Origin: Umezawaea endophytica
Lineage (GTDB): Bacteria > Actinomycetota > Actinomycetes > Mycobacteriales > Pseudonocardiaceae
Direction of reading: 5' to 3'
Length of the DNA: 64,000 bases
Assembly: GCF_025061645.1 (NCBI RefSeq)
Contig: NZ_JANYMP010000011.1
Location: 1 to 64,000, forward strand
This document shows, in pieces, positions 50,953-58,386 of this stretch (positions are counted from its first letter, which is position 1; the number at the start of each line of letters is the position of its first letter). The position numbers were made by a program, and so were the translations under genes. The notes below the pieces were generated by a model. That model was given only the letters and a program-made list of their open reading frames with translations. It was not told the DNA's origin and made no database searches.

Positions 50953-51828
50953 GTGTACTCGCAGATCAGCCCCCACCGCGCCACCAGAATCGACCTACCG
51001 GGCCGCTACGGTCCGGTGGCAGCCCTGCGCGCCACCCCGGTAGGCACCGACCTGGGCGCCACGGCCCTGCTGGTACCCGGCTTCACCGGCTCCAAAGAGG
51101 ACTTTGCGCCGCTGGTGAACCCGCTGTCGGACTCCGGCCTCGAGGTCGTCGCGATCGACCTGCCGGGCCAGTACGAGTCGGCCGGGCCGGTCGCGGAATC
51201 GGACTACCGGCCGTCGGTGCTCGGGGAGGCGTTGGCCGAGTTGGTCGCGAAGCTCGCGGCCGAGGGGCGTCGGGTGCTGCTGCTCGGGCATTCGTTCGGC
51301 GGGTTGGTGGCGAGGGGGGCGGTGTTCGCCGGGGCGCCCATCGCCGGGTTGACGTTGATGTCGTCCGGGCCAGGGGAGTTGCCGGTGGGGGAACGCCGGA
51401 TTGCCCTGGACCACGCTGAGGTGATCATGCGCGAGCAGGGGGTGGAGGCCGCGCAGCGGTTGGCCGAGCAGCGATCGATGCTGAGCCCGAACTGGCAGGC
51501 GTTGCCGGAGAGGTTGAGGGTTTTGTTGCGGGAACGGTTCCTGCACTCGGCGCCGCAGAGCCTGCTGGGGATGGGGGCGGCGATTCGGTTGGAGCCGGAT
51601 TTGGTGGCTAAGCTCGCCAGGACGTTGAGGACCGCGCAGGTGCCTTGTTTGGTGGTGTGCGGGGAAGCGGATGACGCTTGGTCGCCAGCGGGGCAGAGGG
51701 ATATGGCGGAGCGGTTGGACGCGGATTTCGCGGTGTTGGCGGGGGCTGCGCATTCGCCCAATACGGAGACGCCGGAGGCTTTGCTCACGACGTTGCTGCC
51801 TACCTGGAGGGCTTGGTTGACTTCTTGA
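50953..51828 (+). CDS. Alpha/beta hydrolase
   Basis: From GTG 50953 the product is 291 residues. It has an oxyanion loop VPGFTGSKEDF near 43, nucleophile elbow GHSFGG near 112, an Asp in CGEADDAWSPAG near 236 and catalytic His in GAAHSPNTETP near 262. The reading open to 50005 lies in another frame of the PQQ gene. It follows the PQQ gene by 50 bp on the same strand. Cytoplasmic; substrate unknown. GC at third positions falls towards the 3' end, where TTG and GCG/GGG codons are frequent. Confidence 0.88.
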   Translation: MYSQISPHRATRIDLPGRYGPVAALRATPVGTDLGATALLVPGFTGSKEDFAPLVNPLSDSGLEVVAIDLPGQYESAGPVAESDYRPSVLGEALAELVAKLAAEGRRVLLLGHSFGGLVARGAVFAGAPIAGLTLMSSGPGELPVGERRIALDHAEVIMREQGVEAAQRLAEQRSMLSPNWQALPERLRVLLRERFLHSAPQSLLGMGAAIRLEPDLVAKLARTLRTAQVPCLVVCGEADDAWSPAGQRDMAERLDADFAVLAGAAHSPNTETPEALLTTLLPTWRAWLTS

Positions 51829-51874
51829 ATCTTGTTTGATTACCCACTACGAGGCCGGACGCCGTCTACGCAGC

Positions 51875-51993
51875 GTGGCCGATTTTACTTGGGGGATTTG
51901 CCCCTTAAACTTGCGTCGGACGGCGGCTTCACCTTCCCGCCGTTTTGGTCCGACGAAGGGGCAAATCTAGGGGACCCAAGTCAAATCGGCCAC
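51875..51993 (+). repeat. Dispersed palindromic element, copy D
   Basis: This 119-bp copy lies 47 bp after the hydrolase stop. The outer arms are GTGGCCGATTTTACTTGGGG and its near-complement. The inner stems are GATTTGCCCC/GGGGCAAATC, GTCGGAC/GTCCGAC and an apical CGGCGG/CCGCCG. The left arm carries a TTAAACTT bulge against GAA on the right in copies B, C and D. It lies between convergent genes. The next 120 bp to the hairpin at 52118 contain no gene. Confidence 0.95.
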
Positions 51994-52117
51994 ATCCCCG
52001 CTGGGAGTTCGGTACGGGGGTCCAGCGGGGGGGAAACCCAGCTTAAAGCCGCATGAGCACACGGGTACGCCTGAGGTGGTCCTCCCCCAGCCACCCCGCT
52101 TGCGCAATTATCTCGAT

Positions 52118-52171
52118 GTCGCGTTTTCTTTGTCAAGGCGGGAAAGATGCCTTGACAAAGAAAACGCGACA
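52118..52171. repeat. Perfect 23-bp inverted repeat (hairpin)
   Basis: Positions 52118-52140 (TGTCGCGTTTTCTTTGTCAA...) are exactly complementary to 52149-52171 around an 8-nt loop (GGAAAGAT). The stem is AT-richer than its surroundings. It lies in the 576-bp gap between the hydrolase (stop 51828) and a minus-strand membrane-protein gene (stop 52405). It could be a terminator or a mobile hairpin unit. No T-run follows. Confidence 0.95.
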
Positions 52172-52224
52172 CGACGTGCGCTAAAAAGCGGGGCGGCCGG
52201 GGGAGGTGGGTTTAGATTAGTTGC

Positions 52225-52400
52225 AGGCGTCGGCTCTCGGGGCGATGGGTGCGGGTCGCATTGCCGCGTCTGCCGTGCGGAGGGATGCTGTGGGGCGTGG
52301 CTCGTTGGTGAGGGGGCCGGGTCGCATTGCCGCGTTTGCGTACGGAGAGATGCTGCGAGGGCGTGGCTTGTTCGCAGGGGGGGTGGGTCGCATTGCTTTG
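52225..52400. repeat. 66-bp tandem repeat, about 2.5 copies
   Basis: GGGTCGCATTGC starts at 52253, 52319 and 52385, exactly 66 bp apart. The units share GCGTNTGCNNNCGGAGNGATGCTG and GGCGTGGCT(C/T)GTT. Unit length is divisible by three and an open frame crosses on the minus strand, but it shows no sign of being a gene. It abuts the 3' end of the small membrane-protein gene. Confidence 0.85.
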
Positions 52401-52404
52401 TTTC

Positions 52405-52737
52405 CTAAGCCCACCAATAGATCCAGAGGCCGGTGAATCCTACTGTTAGTGCGCCTAGTGAGAAGAGTGCTGCTTTCCAGCCTCTGCGGCGGTCTGCGAA
52501 TATCTGGCAGACCACTGCCAGTGCGGCCATGATCCAGTGGCCTGTTACCACGTCCCAGCCCAGGCCTGGTAGGTCTCGGCCTCCTGCGTACCACTGGACT
52601 GCCACTGTGGCGATGGCCAGCAGTACCAGGCCTACTGTGAACGCCCCGCTGATGCCGCGCCAGGTGCGGGCTGCTAGCTGTTCGCGTTGAGGTCTCGTCT
52701 CAGGCGTGTGGAGTTCAACCGTGATCGGTTCGCTCAT
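52405..52737 (-). CDS. Small three-helix membrane protein, unknown
   Basis: This 110-residue protein starts at ATG 52737 (GAGGCTTC upstream). The N-terminus is polar (SEPITVELHTPETRPQREQL). Three hydrophobic segments follow (AFTVGLVLLAIATVAVQWY, HWIMAALAVVCQIFA, AALFSLGALTVGFTGLWIYW). The family is not recognised. It lies 9 bp after the stop of the RecB-like nuclease gene on the same strand, so the two probably form an operon. Confidence 0.7.
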   Translation of the reverse strand: MSEPITVELHTPETRPQREQLAARTWRGISGAFTVGLVLLAIATVAVQWYAGGRDLPGLGWDVVTGHWIMAALAVVCQIFADRRRGWKAALFSLGALTVGFTGLWIYWWA

Positions 52738-52746
52738 GAAGCCTCC

Positions 52747-53586
52747 TCAGGGTGCGAGCATGGCCCACGGGTCCAGCGGGGGTGCGGCCTGTTGGCCTTC
52801 CGGGCAGCTTCGGCGGAAGTCGCACCAGGTGCACTGTCTGCCTGTTCTTGGTGGGAACAGGATTTCCGGGTTGCCGCCGGCGGACAAGGTATCGGTTGCC
52901 AGGCTCAGTTCGTCCGCGGCTTCCTCTGCCCGCGAGACGTGCCTGTCCAGGCTTTCGTCCGTGTGGTCCCAAGCCGACACCGTTCTGGTCGGTAGGTGGT
53001 GCAGTTCCACTCGGTGGCACGGTTTGCGGAGGGTTCGTCTTGCGGCCAGCGCGTAGAGCGCCAGTGCCAACGAACCACGTGCGTCGTCGACCGTCAACGC
53101 GTGGCGGCCGGTCTTGTAGTCGACGATGACCAGTTCGCCGTCGCGGAGGTCGATGCGGTCGACCCGGCCCTCGGCGACGATCTTCGAGGTGGGGGTGGAG
53201 ACCCAGCGTTCCACGCCTACCGGGTCGATGGAGGTGTCGAGTTCGCTGACGTAGTCGTGCACCCAGCCGTCCGCGCGCTCGCGGTAGACCGATGCCTGTT
53301 CCGCGTCGCGGAAGCCGTCGTTCTTCCACTGGCGGTGGACCAGCGCGACGGCCTGGTCGGGGGTGCGCTTGTTCGCGGGCAGGTCGAACAGGGCCTTCAA
53401 CGCGTTGTGCACCACGGCACCCAGCGTGTTGTGGGCCCACGCGCCGCCGCGCGGCGGGCTGGGCCTGTCCAGGTACGCCATGCGGTACCGGCGTGGGCAG
53501 TCCGCCCAGGTGGCCAGTTTCGACGGCGTCACCCGAACGAGCTTGCGCGGCAAGCTTCCGAAATCGAACCCGAGCTGCTCCTGCAC
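52747..53586 (-). CDS. RecB-family PD-(D/E)XK nuclease with Fe-S cysteines
   Basis: From GTG 53586 the product is 279 residues: VQEQLGFDFGSLPRKLVRVT, then KLATWADCPRRYRMAYLDRP (first Cys near 31), GRVDRIDLRDGELVIVDYKTG (motif D...VDYKTG near 145-160), and CTWCDFRRSCPEG (near 253-264). This is an AddB/Cas4-like nuclease with a four-Cys iron-sulfur site and no helicase domain. M. tuberculosis has a similar stand-alone RecB-like protein. It should cut ssDNA ends; partners are unknown. The reading to 53712 adds an unrelated N-terminus that overlaps the ArsC-like gene start. Confidence 0.87.
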   Translation of the reverse strand: MQEQLGFDFGSLPRKLVRVTPSKLATWADCPRRYRMAYLDRPSPPRGGAWAHNTLGAVVHNALKALFDLPANKRTPDQAVALVHRQWKNDGFRDAEQASVYRERADGWVHDYVSELDTSIDPVGVERWVSTPTSKIVAEGRVDRIDLRDGELVIVDYKTGRHALTVDDARGSLALALYALAARRTLRKPCHRVELHHLPTRTVSAWDHTDESLDRHVSRAEEAADELSLATDTLSAGGNPEILFPPRTGRQCTWCDFRRSCPEGQQAAPPLDPWAMLAP

Positions 53587-53650
53587 CCGTCCAAGGCTAC
53601 GCAAGACCACCGACAGTGCCGTCACGAGCACCCACCGGCAGGATGTCGAC

Positions 53651-53992
53651 ATGGAGATCTGGCACAACCCGCGCTGTTCGAAGTCGCGCGCCGCGAAGCA
53701 GGCGCTCGACACCGCAGGGGTCGAGTACGTGGAACGCCGTTACCTGGACGACGCCCCGACGGTCGCCGAGCTGGCGGCCGTGCTGGACAAAATGGGCGCT
53801 GAGCCGTGGGACATCACGCGGTTGGGCGAGGCGCGGGCGAAGGAGTTGGGGTTGGCCGCGTTGCCCCGTGACCGGGAGGTGTGGCTGGAGGTGCTGGCCG
53901 CCAACCCGGTGCTCGTCGAGCGGCCGATCATCGTGACGGGCACGACGGCGTTCGTGGCCAGGACCGAGGAGGCGGTCAGGTCGTTGGGGTGA
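53651..53992 (+). CDS. ArsC-family thioredoxin-fold protein (arsenate reductase-like)
   Basis: This 113-residue protein starts at ATG 53651. It begins MEIWHNPRCSKSRAAKQALD with catalytic Cys9 in the ArsC CxS motif, and has REVWLEVLAANPVLVERPII with the conserved Arg-Pro arsenate site near 90. It matches glutaredoxin-dependent ArsC or Spx/YffB relatives; the ERPIIV segment favours ArsC. No arsR or arsB genes are nearby. It diverges from the nuclease gene across 64 bp. Confidence 0.85.
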   Translation: MEIWHNPRCSKSRAAKQALDTAGVEYVERRYLDDAPTVAELAAVLDKMGAEPWDITRLGEARAKELGLAALPRDREVWLEVLAANPVLVERPIIVTGTTAFVARTEEAVRSLG

Positions 53993-54225
53993 CCCGAGCG
54001 CCCGGATGGCGACGTTGGCCCAGTCGTCGTTCGCCGTGGGTGACAGCGGGGCGGGTGGGTGCGTCCGTGCGTGGCGTCCAGGTGATCGCGGCGACGTCGG
54101 CCTGCCGGGGCACGGTGGGGAGCCGTGTCGGGGTGGTGGTGATGGGCCATGTGGCGTGCCGGCGGTTCGCTTGCGCGGCCGTGGTGACGCACGGTGGTTG
54201 ACGGGTCGACCGCGGTGCGTTCGGC

Positions 54226-55083
54226 CTAGCCGACGAGGATCTTGCTGCCCGTCGCGCGGTCGGCCAGGGCGTCCAGCATCTCCGGCGCGGTGGTCTCCGC
54301 GCCGAGCTTCACGGTCTTGTTGGTGCCGTGGTAGTCGCTGGAGCCGGTCACGACCAGGCCCAGGTCGCCCGCGAGGGAGCGCAGCCGGTCGCGGGTCGAC
54401 CGGTCGTGGTCCGGGTGGTCCACCTCGACACCGGTCAGGCCCTTGGCGGCCAGGTCCGCGACGACCTGGTCGGTCACGATCGGTCCGCGCGACACCGCGA
54501 ACGGGTGGGCCAGCACCGTGACGCCGCCCGCGTCGGTGATCATCTCGATGGCCGTCTCGACCGGTGTGTCGGTCTTCGGCACGTAGTAGCGGCCGCCGGT
54601 CAGGTACTTGGCGAACGCCTCGTTCACGCTCTCCACGACGCCCGCCCGCATCAACGCCATCGCGAGGTGCGGCCTGCCCGCCGGGGCGTCCTCCGGCAAC
54701 GCCGCCATCAGCTCGGCGGGGTCGATCGGGAAGCCGTCCTCGACCATGCGGGCCGCCATCACGCGGACGCGGTGTCTGCGTTCGGACCGCAGTCTCAACT
54801 GCTCCTCGACGATCGCCACCGACGTGGGGTCGTAGAGGTAGGCCAGCAGGTGGACGGTGATCAGCCTGCCCAAGCCGTCCGTCGAGGCGCACGACAGCTC
54901 GGCGCCGCGGACCAACCGCAGACCGGGCGGCAGCGCGGCGGCTGCTTCCTGCCACCCCGCTGACGTGTCGTGGTCGGTGATCGCGACCGCGTGGAGGCCG
55001 GTGGCCGCCGCGGCGGCCACCAGTTCCGCGGGCGTGTCGGTGCCGTCGGACTGGCTTGAGTGGGCGTGCAGGTCGATGCGCAC
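54226..55083 (-). CDS. PHP-domain phosphoesterase
   Basis: From GTG 55083 the product is 285 residues. PHP motifs are MRIDLHAHSSQSDG (H6, H8), ITDHDTSAGW near 36, GAELSC near 62, LAHPFAV near 190 and SSDYHG near 248. It resembles YciV/RNase AM-type 3',5'-nucleotide bisphosphate phosphatases with a three-metal site. The reading to 55449 extends into the PH-domain gene in another frame. It follows that gene by 35 bp on the same strand. Confidence 0.9.
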   Translation of the reverse strand: MRIDLHAHSSQSDGTDTPAELVAAAAATGLHAVAITDHDTSAGWQEAAAALPPGLRLVRGAELSCASTDGLGRLITVHLLAYLYDPTSVAIVEEQLRLRSERRHRVRVMAARMVEDGFPIDPAELMAALPEDAPAGRPHLAMALMRAGVVESVNEAFAKYLTGGRYYVPKTDTPVETAIEMITDAGGVTVLAHPFAVSRGPIVTDQVVADLAAKGLTGVEVDHPDHDRSTRDRLRSLAGDLGLVVTGSSDYHGTNKTVKLGAETTAPEMLDALADRATGSKILVG

Positions 55084-55118
55084 CCGTGCAGTGTGGCCGA
55101 CGGCCTCGACCACCTTTC

Positions 55119-55679
55119 CTACGGCACCATCTTCTTGCCCCGCGCGACCCGTTGAGCCTTGATCATCGAGAAGCGGTCGGCCTGCGCCTTCTTGTCGCCG
55201 AAGGTCAGTTCCGAGATGGCGTCGTACACCTGCTCGGGGTTCGGCAGGAACTCGATCCGGTTCAGCGCCTGGATCTGCCCCGCCGACTCCACGACCAGGG
55301 TGCCGTAGCCGAACATCCGGCCCAGCACCGTCCGCTCGTAGGTGAGGTCGGTGACCTTCGTGATCGGCATCATCGCCACCTTGGTCTCGAAGACCCCGGA
55401 GGAGATCATGAACCGCTTGTCGGTCACCACGATCCGCTCGACCCACCACTCCATCACGAAGTAGGCCAGCCTGAGCAGCACGAACAGCGCGGCGTACCAG
55501 AGGATGTTCTGGACGATCCCCGCGTTGTCGGGCAGCAGGTACGAGATCATCATCGCGCCGGCCAGCAGAGCGGCCGCCTCGAGGATGTCCCAGAGGAGGC
55601 TGCTCCAGTGCCTGCGCACCCTGATGACCCGACGCTCTGTACCCAGCAGGTACTCATCGGGGTCTCTCGGAGCGAACAC
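55119..55679 (-). CDS. Bacterial PH-domain (DUF304) membrane protein
   Basis: This 186-residue protein starts at GTG 55679 (MFAPRDPDEYLLGTERRVIR). Two membrane helices lie at about 28-48 and 55-75 (LEAAALLAGAMMISYLL, ILWYAALFVLLRLAYFV). A bacterial PH domain follows (ERIVVTDKRFMISSGVFETK, LGRMFGYGTLVVESAGQI). Relatives such as YdbS act in membrane stress or lipid functions. It follows a 52-residue membrane-protein gene by 38 bp on the same strand and precedes the PHP gene. Confidence 0.88.
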   Translation of the reverse strand: MFAPRDPDEYLLGTERRVIRVRRHWSSLLWDILEAAALLAGAMMISYLLPDNAGIVQNILWYAALFVLLRLAYFVMEWWVERIVVTDKRFMISSGVFETKVAMMPITKVTDLTYERTVLGRMFGYGTLVVESAGQIQALNRIEFLPNPEQVYDAISELTFGDKKAQADRFSMIKAQRVARGKKMVP

Positions 55680-55717
55680 GGCCTACCGCCTCTCGCCGTC
55701 GGAGGGAGCCGGGCGAC

Positions 55718-55876
55718 TCAGAACAATTGTTTCACGAAGGTGATGAGCGCCTCAGCTGCTCCTCGGAGCGTGGCCAGGATGTTCTGCACCAGCTGAGCCG
55801 CTTGCTGTGGCTCGGCGATGAGGAAGAACAACACCAAGCCGACCCCTGCGAAGGTGAGAATCTTCTTCAGATTCAC
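55718..55876 (-). CDS. 52-residue single-helix membrane protein
   Basis: A short frame from GTG 55876 (GGGG about 9 nt upstream) to a TGA ending at 55718 encodes MNLKKILTFAGVGLVLFFLI followed by an Ala/Gln-rich amphipathic helix ending FVKQLF. Basic residues, then one membrane helix, then a cytoplasmic or surface helix, suggest a real small membrane protein. Similar small proteins precede PH-domain genes in other actinomycetes (recollection). It is co-directional with the PH-domain gene 38 bp away. Confidence 0.7.
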   Translation of the reverse strand: MNLKKILTFAGVGLVLFFLIAEPQQAAQLVQNILATLRGAAEALITFVKQLF

Positions 55877-55927
55877 GGTGATCAACCCCATCCGCTACCC
55901 GCACCCTGTTGGCGCCAGTGAAAACCG

Positions 55928-55969
55928 TTGTACCGCACTCGGCGACACGTTGGCTGATTTGTACCGCAC
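55928..55969. repeat. 11-bp direct repeat TTGTACCGCAC with 31-bp pitch
   Basis: TTGTACCGCAC occurs at 55928 and 55959, about three helical turns apart, in the 143-bp gap between the divergent 52-residue membrane-protein and Nudix genes. The arrangement resembles tandem regulator half-sites. No regulator is assigned. Confidence 0.6.
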
Positions 55970-56019
55970 ATGGGTCAGCGCGGTGCACCACCGATCCGGT
56001 ACGGCTACTTTGTGTCATC

Positions 56020-56445
56020 GTGACGCGGAGCGTTCAGCCAAGGATCCGGTGCGTTGGCGGGATCGTGTTTGACACCAACGGGCGACTACTACTCGTGCGA
56101 CGACTGAATCCCCCAGGTGAGGGACTGTGGTCGGTCCCAGGTGGCCGCGTCGAGCCCGGCGAGGCCGATGACGAGGCGGTCCGGCGCGAACTGGCCGAGG
56201 AGACGGGACTCTCCGTCACCGTCGACCGGTGGGTCGGCACCGTCACCCGTCCGGCTACCAGCGGCGTCTACGAGATCCACGACTACCTCTGCCAGGTCGA
56301 ATCCGGTGTGCTCCGAGCGGGGGACGACGCATCGGATGCACGGTGGTGCTCGACTGCGATCTTGACCACACTTCGGGAGGCCGGTCAGCTCACCGAGGGG
56401 CTCTACACCGCCCTTGACGAGTGGGGACAGCTCCCGCGGAGCTGA
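56020..56445 (+). CDS. Nudix hydrolase
   Basis: From GTG 56020 the product is 141 residues: VTRSVQPRIRCVGGIVFDTN, then a Nudix box at about 41-63 (G-x5-E-x7-RE-x2-EE-x-GL, beginning GGRVEPGE). MutT-like enzymes hydrolyse nucleoside diphosphate derivatives; WSVPGGRVEPGE fits that group, but the substrate is open. An AT-rich TACTTT lies about 12 nt upstream, consistent with a leaderless mRNA. Readings to 55909 include the direct repeat region and are less likely. It is convergent with the DUF2332 gene. Confidence 0.88.
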   Translation: MTRSVQPRIRCVGGIVFDTNGRLLLVRRLNPPGEGLWSVPGGRVEPGEADDEAVRRELAEETGLSVTVDRWVGTVTRPATSGVYEIHDYLCQVESGVLRAGDDASDARWCSTAILTTLREAGQLTEGLYTALDEWGQLPRS

Positions 56446-56473
56446 TCGACTTCGCCCGATCGGGTTCGGGTTC

Positions 56474-56490
56474 CTCCCAGCATGTGGGAG
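56474..56490. terminator. Weak hairpin between the Nudix and DUF2332 genes
   Basis: CTCCCA and TGGGAG pair around GCATG between convergent stops (56445 and 56495). A CCCGATCGGG palindrome lies just upstream. Either could terminate transcription; neither is strong. Confidence 0.35.
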
Positions 56491-56494
56491 CGCA

Positions 56495-57604
56495 TCACGC
56501 CAGCCAGACGAGCCGCTGGCCGTGCAGCCCGGTCTTCGCCAGCACGGACACGGCGGGCGGGGCTCCGGTGCCGTCCCAGTGCGCCGTGCCGAGCACGCCG
56601 AACGCCGGTTCGCCCTCCCCCGGCACCAGGTCGTCGCGCCCCGGCAGCACGTGCGCGAGCCCGGCGGCGTACGCCTCGTGGCTGACCCACCACACCGGGC
56701 GGCCGAGCGCGCCGAGCGCGGCCACGAACTCCTCGCGCCTGGCCTCCGGCAGGTACGGCATGAGGGTGCTGGTGATCACCACGAGCGGCAGCTCCGCGGG
56801 CACGAGCGCGGCGGCCTTGGCGAGGTCGTCCACGGCGTCGCCCTCGACGAACACCGGCGGCGACTTGCGCTGGACGGTGGCGGCGACGCCGAAGTACCGC
56901 AGCCGCTCGGGCTGGTCGGCCCAGACGCAGGCCTCCAGCCACGCGTAGGCGTCCTCGTCGGTCAGGTCGACGGGCGCGCGGTCCAGACCGACCTTCGCGG
57001 CCACCTTGACCGTCTTGGGCAGCTTCGGCAGCTCCACGCCGGGAGCGGCCTCCAGCGCGCAGTGCAGCCCGAGCAGCGCCTTGGGCGGTCCGCTCACGAG
57101 CTGCCCGGCCTGCTGGGTCTGGTAGCGGTAGCCGTACTGGTCGAGCCCGAGCAGCAGCCCGGCGCTCGTGCCGACCTCCAGCAGGCCCAGCGGCGACCCG
57201 GCCCGCTTCGCCACGGCGGCCACCGCCGGGAACAGCAGCGCCGCCCGGCGGACCTCGTTGGTCTGGGTGGTGCGGGTCGTGACGATCGCGCGCACCTTGT
57301 CCGCGCGCTGGAGCACGAAGTCGCGGAACAGCGGCCACGTGCGCTCGTCCGCGCCGTACGTGCCGCCCAGCGACGGGTAGTAGTTCGACAGCTCGTGGAA
57401 CGGTTCGGCCTGCAACAGCCGGTGGGCCGCCGCGAGGAGGAGCGTCGGGTGCCCGAACTCCTCCGGCGCGGCGGCCAGGAGTCCGGCGACCTCCGGATCA
57501 TCGGCGGCCTTGAGCGCCAAGTGCTCGTAGAGGGGGGAGACGCCCGCGGCCTCCACCTCCGCGAACCGCAGCAGGCTGCTCCGCACCAGTTCCAGAGAGG
57601 TCAC
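56495..57604 (-). CDS. DUF2332 family protein (copy 1)
   Basis: This 369-residue protein has the DUF2332 pattern: FHELSNYYPSLGGTYGADER near 70, TQTNEVRRAALLFPAVAAVA, LLEVGTSAGLLLGLDQYGYR near 141 (methyltransferase-like loop), WADQPERL near 228 and VVITSTLMPYLP near 278. A Rossmann-like fold is likely but no confirmed reaction is known. It starts 1 bp from the stop of the MaoC gene and is probably co-transcribed with it. A paralogue lies at 59654-60736. Confidence 0.85.
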   Translation of the reverse strand: MTSLELVRSSLLRFAEVEAAGVSPLYEHLALKAADDPEVAGLLAAAPEEFGHPTLLLAAAHRLLQAEPFHELSNYYPSLGGTYGADERTWPLFRDFVLQRADKVRAIVTTRTTQTNEVRRAALLFPAVAAVAKRAGSPLGLLEVGTSAGLLLGLDQYGYRYQTQQAGQLVSGPPKALLGLHCALEAAPGVELPKLPKTVKVAAKVGLDRAPVDLTDEDAYAWLEACVWADQPERLRYFGVAATVQRKSPPVFVEGDAVDDLAKAAALVPAELPLVVITSTLMPYLPEARREEFVAALGALGRPVWWVSHEAYAAGLAHVLPGRDDLVPGEGEPAFGVLGTAHWDGTGAPPAVSVLAKTGLHGQRLVWLA

Positions 57605-57605
57605 G

Positions 57606-58109
57606 TCACTCCTTCGGTTCAGGCCTACCGGGCTGCTCGCCGCCGCGGCTCACGCCGTAGGACTCCTTCGGCACCATGACCTTGCGCCGGAACACGCAGA
57701 CGACCGTGCCGTCCTGCTTGTACCCGCGGGTCTCCACGTGCACGATGCCCCGGTCGTCCTTCGACTTCGACGGAGTCTTGTCGAGCACCTCGGTCTCACC
57801 GTAGATGGTGTCGCCGTGGAAGGTCGGCTTGATGTGCTTGAGCGACTCGACCTCCAGGTTCGCGATGGCCTTGCCCGAAACGTCCGGTACGGACATGCCG
57901 AGCAGCAGCGAGTACACGTAGTTGCCGACCACGACGTTCTTGCCGAAGTCGGTCGTCTCCGCCGCGTAGTGCGCGTCCATGTGCAGCGGGTGGTGGTTCA
58001 TCGTGAGCAGGCAGAACAGGTGGTCGTCGTACTCCGTCACCGTCTTGCCAGGCCAGTGCTTGTAGACCGCGCCGACCTCGAACTCCTCGTAGTAACGACC
58101 GAACTGCAC
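57606..58109 (-). CDS. MaoC-family (R)-hydratase-like protein
   Basis: From GTG 58109 with GGAGG 6 nt upstream the product is 167 residues: FGRYYEEFEVGAVYKHWPGK, then TEYDDHLFCLLTMNHHPLHM with the hot-dog catalytic Asp/His (D-x4-H, N-H-H-P-x-H), and NYVYSLLLGMSV. It belongs to the MaoC hydratase family acting on enoyl-CoA or mesaconyl-CoA esters. The upstream reading to 58172 lacks the family N-terminus. It is upstream of DUF2332 copy 1 and divergent from the corA leader. Confidence 0.9.
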   Translation of the reverse strand: MQFGRYYEEFEVGAVYKHWPGKTVTEYDDHLFCLLTMNHHPLHMDAHYAAETTDFGKNVVVGNYVYSLLLGMSVPDVSGKAIANLEVESLKHIKPTFHGDTIYGETEVLDKTPSKSKDDRGIVHVETRGYKQDGTVVCVFRRKVMVPKESYGVSRGGEQPGRPEPKE

Positions 58110-58249
58110 CGCACGCCTCCGTTGGTGTGTGATCCGAGAACCAGATGACCGGGGGGACAGTAGAAACACCAAGGGAGTACCCTCGGCAACTGGTCTGTGA
58201 GCGAATCCACCGCTCGTGGCCGCCGACCCGAGGAGGTGAGTACGCGCTC

Positions 58250-58312
58250 ATGAGCAAAGACCCCCATCCTGCGAGTACCACCCGCGTCCTCATCGGTTGG
58301 GTCCACCCCTAG
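58250..58312 (+). CDS. Short leader ORF upstream of corA (corL-like)
   Basis: ATG 58250 opens a 20-codon frame ending in TAG at 58310-58312, translating as MSKDPHPASTTRVLIGWVHP. GAGGAG lies 14-19 nt upstream, and GTG 58236 with a 5-codon frame overlaps it. The Asp-Pro-x-Pro start and Pro-Stop end resemble Mg2+-responsive proline-rich leaders (mgtL and corL of enterobacteria) that sense low Mg2+ through unstable ribosomes. No sequence homology is claimed; the role is inferred from position and composition. It ends 115 bp before corA. Confidence 0.5.
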   Translation: MSKDPHPASTTRVLIGWVHP

Positions 58313-58340
58313 CGGTCGGCCCTGCGGTACCGATCGGGAC

Positions 58341-58386
58341 GCTCCGGTGTCGGAGCCCCCTTTCCCGGCAAGTCAGCGAGGCTCCG
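58341..58386 (+). promoter_or_regulatory. Alternative hairpins in the corA leader
   Basis: GCTCCG (58341-58346) can pair with CGGAGC (58351-58356) over a GTGT loop, followed by CCCCCTTT. The same CGGAGCC (58351-58357) can instead pair with GGCTCCG (58380-58386). The two structures exclude each other, as in attenuators. They sit between the leader ORF and the corA ribosome binding site (GGAGGA, 58419). Confidence 0.5.

Noticed and set aside
53993-54225. Short frames between the ArsC-like and PHP genes
   Set aside because: No start with a ribosome binding site and no coherent product; left as non-coding.
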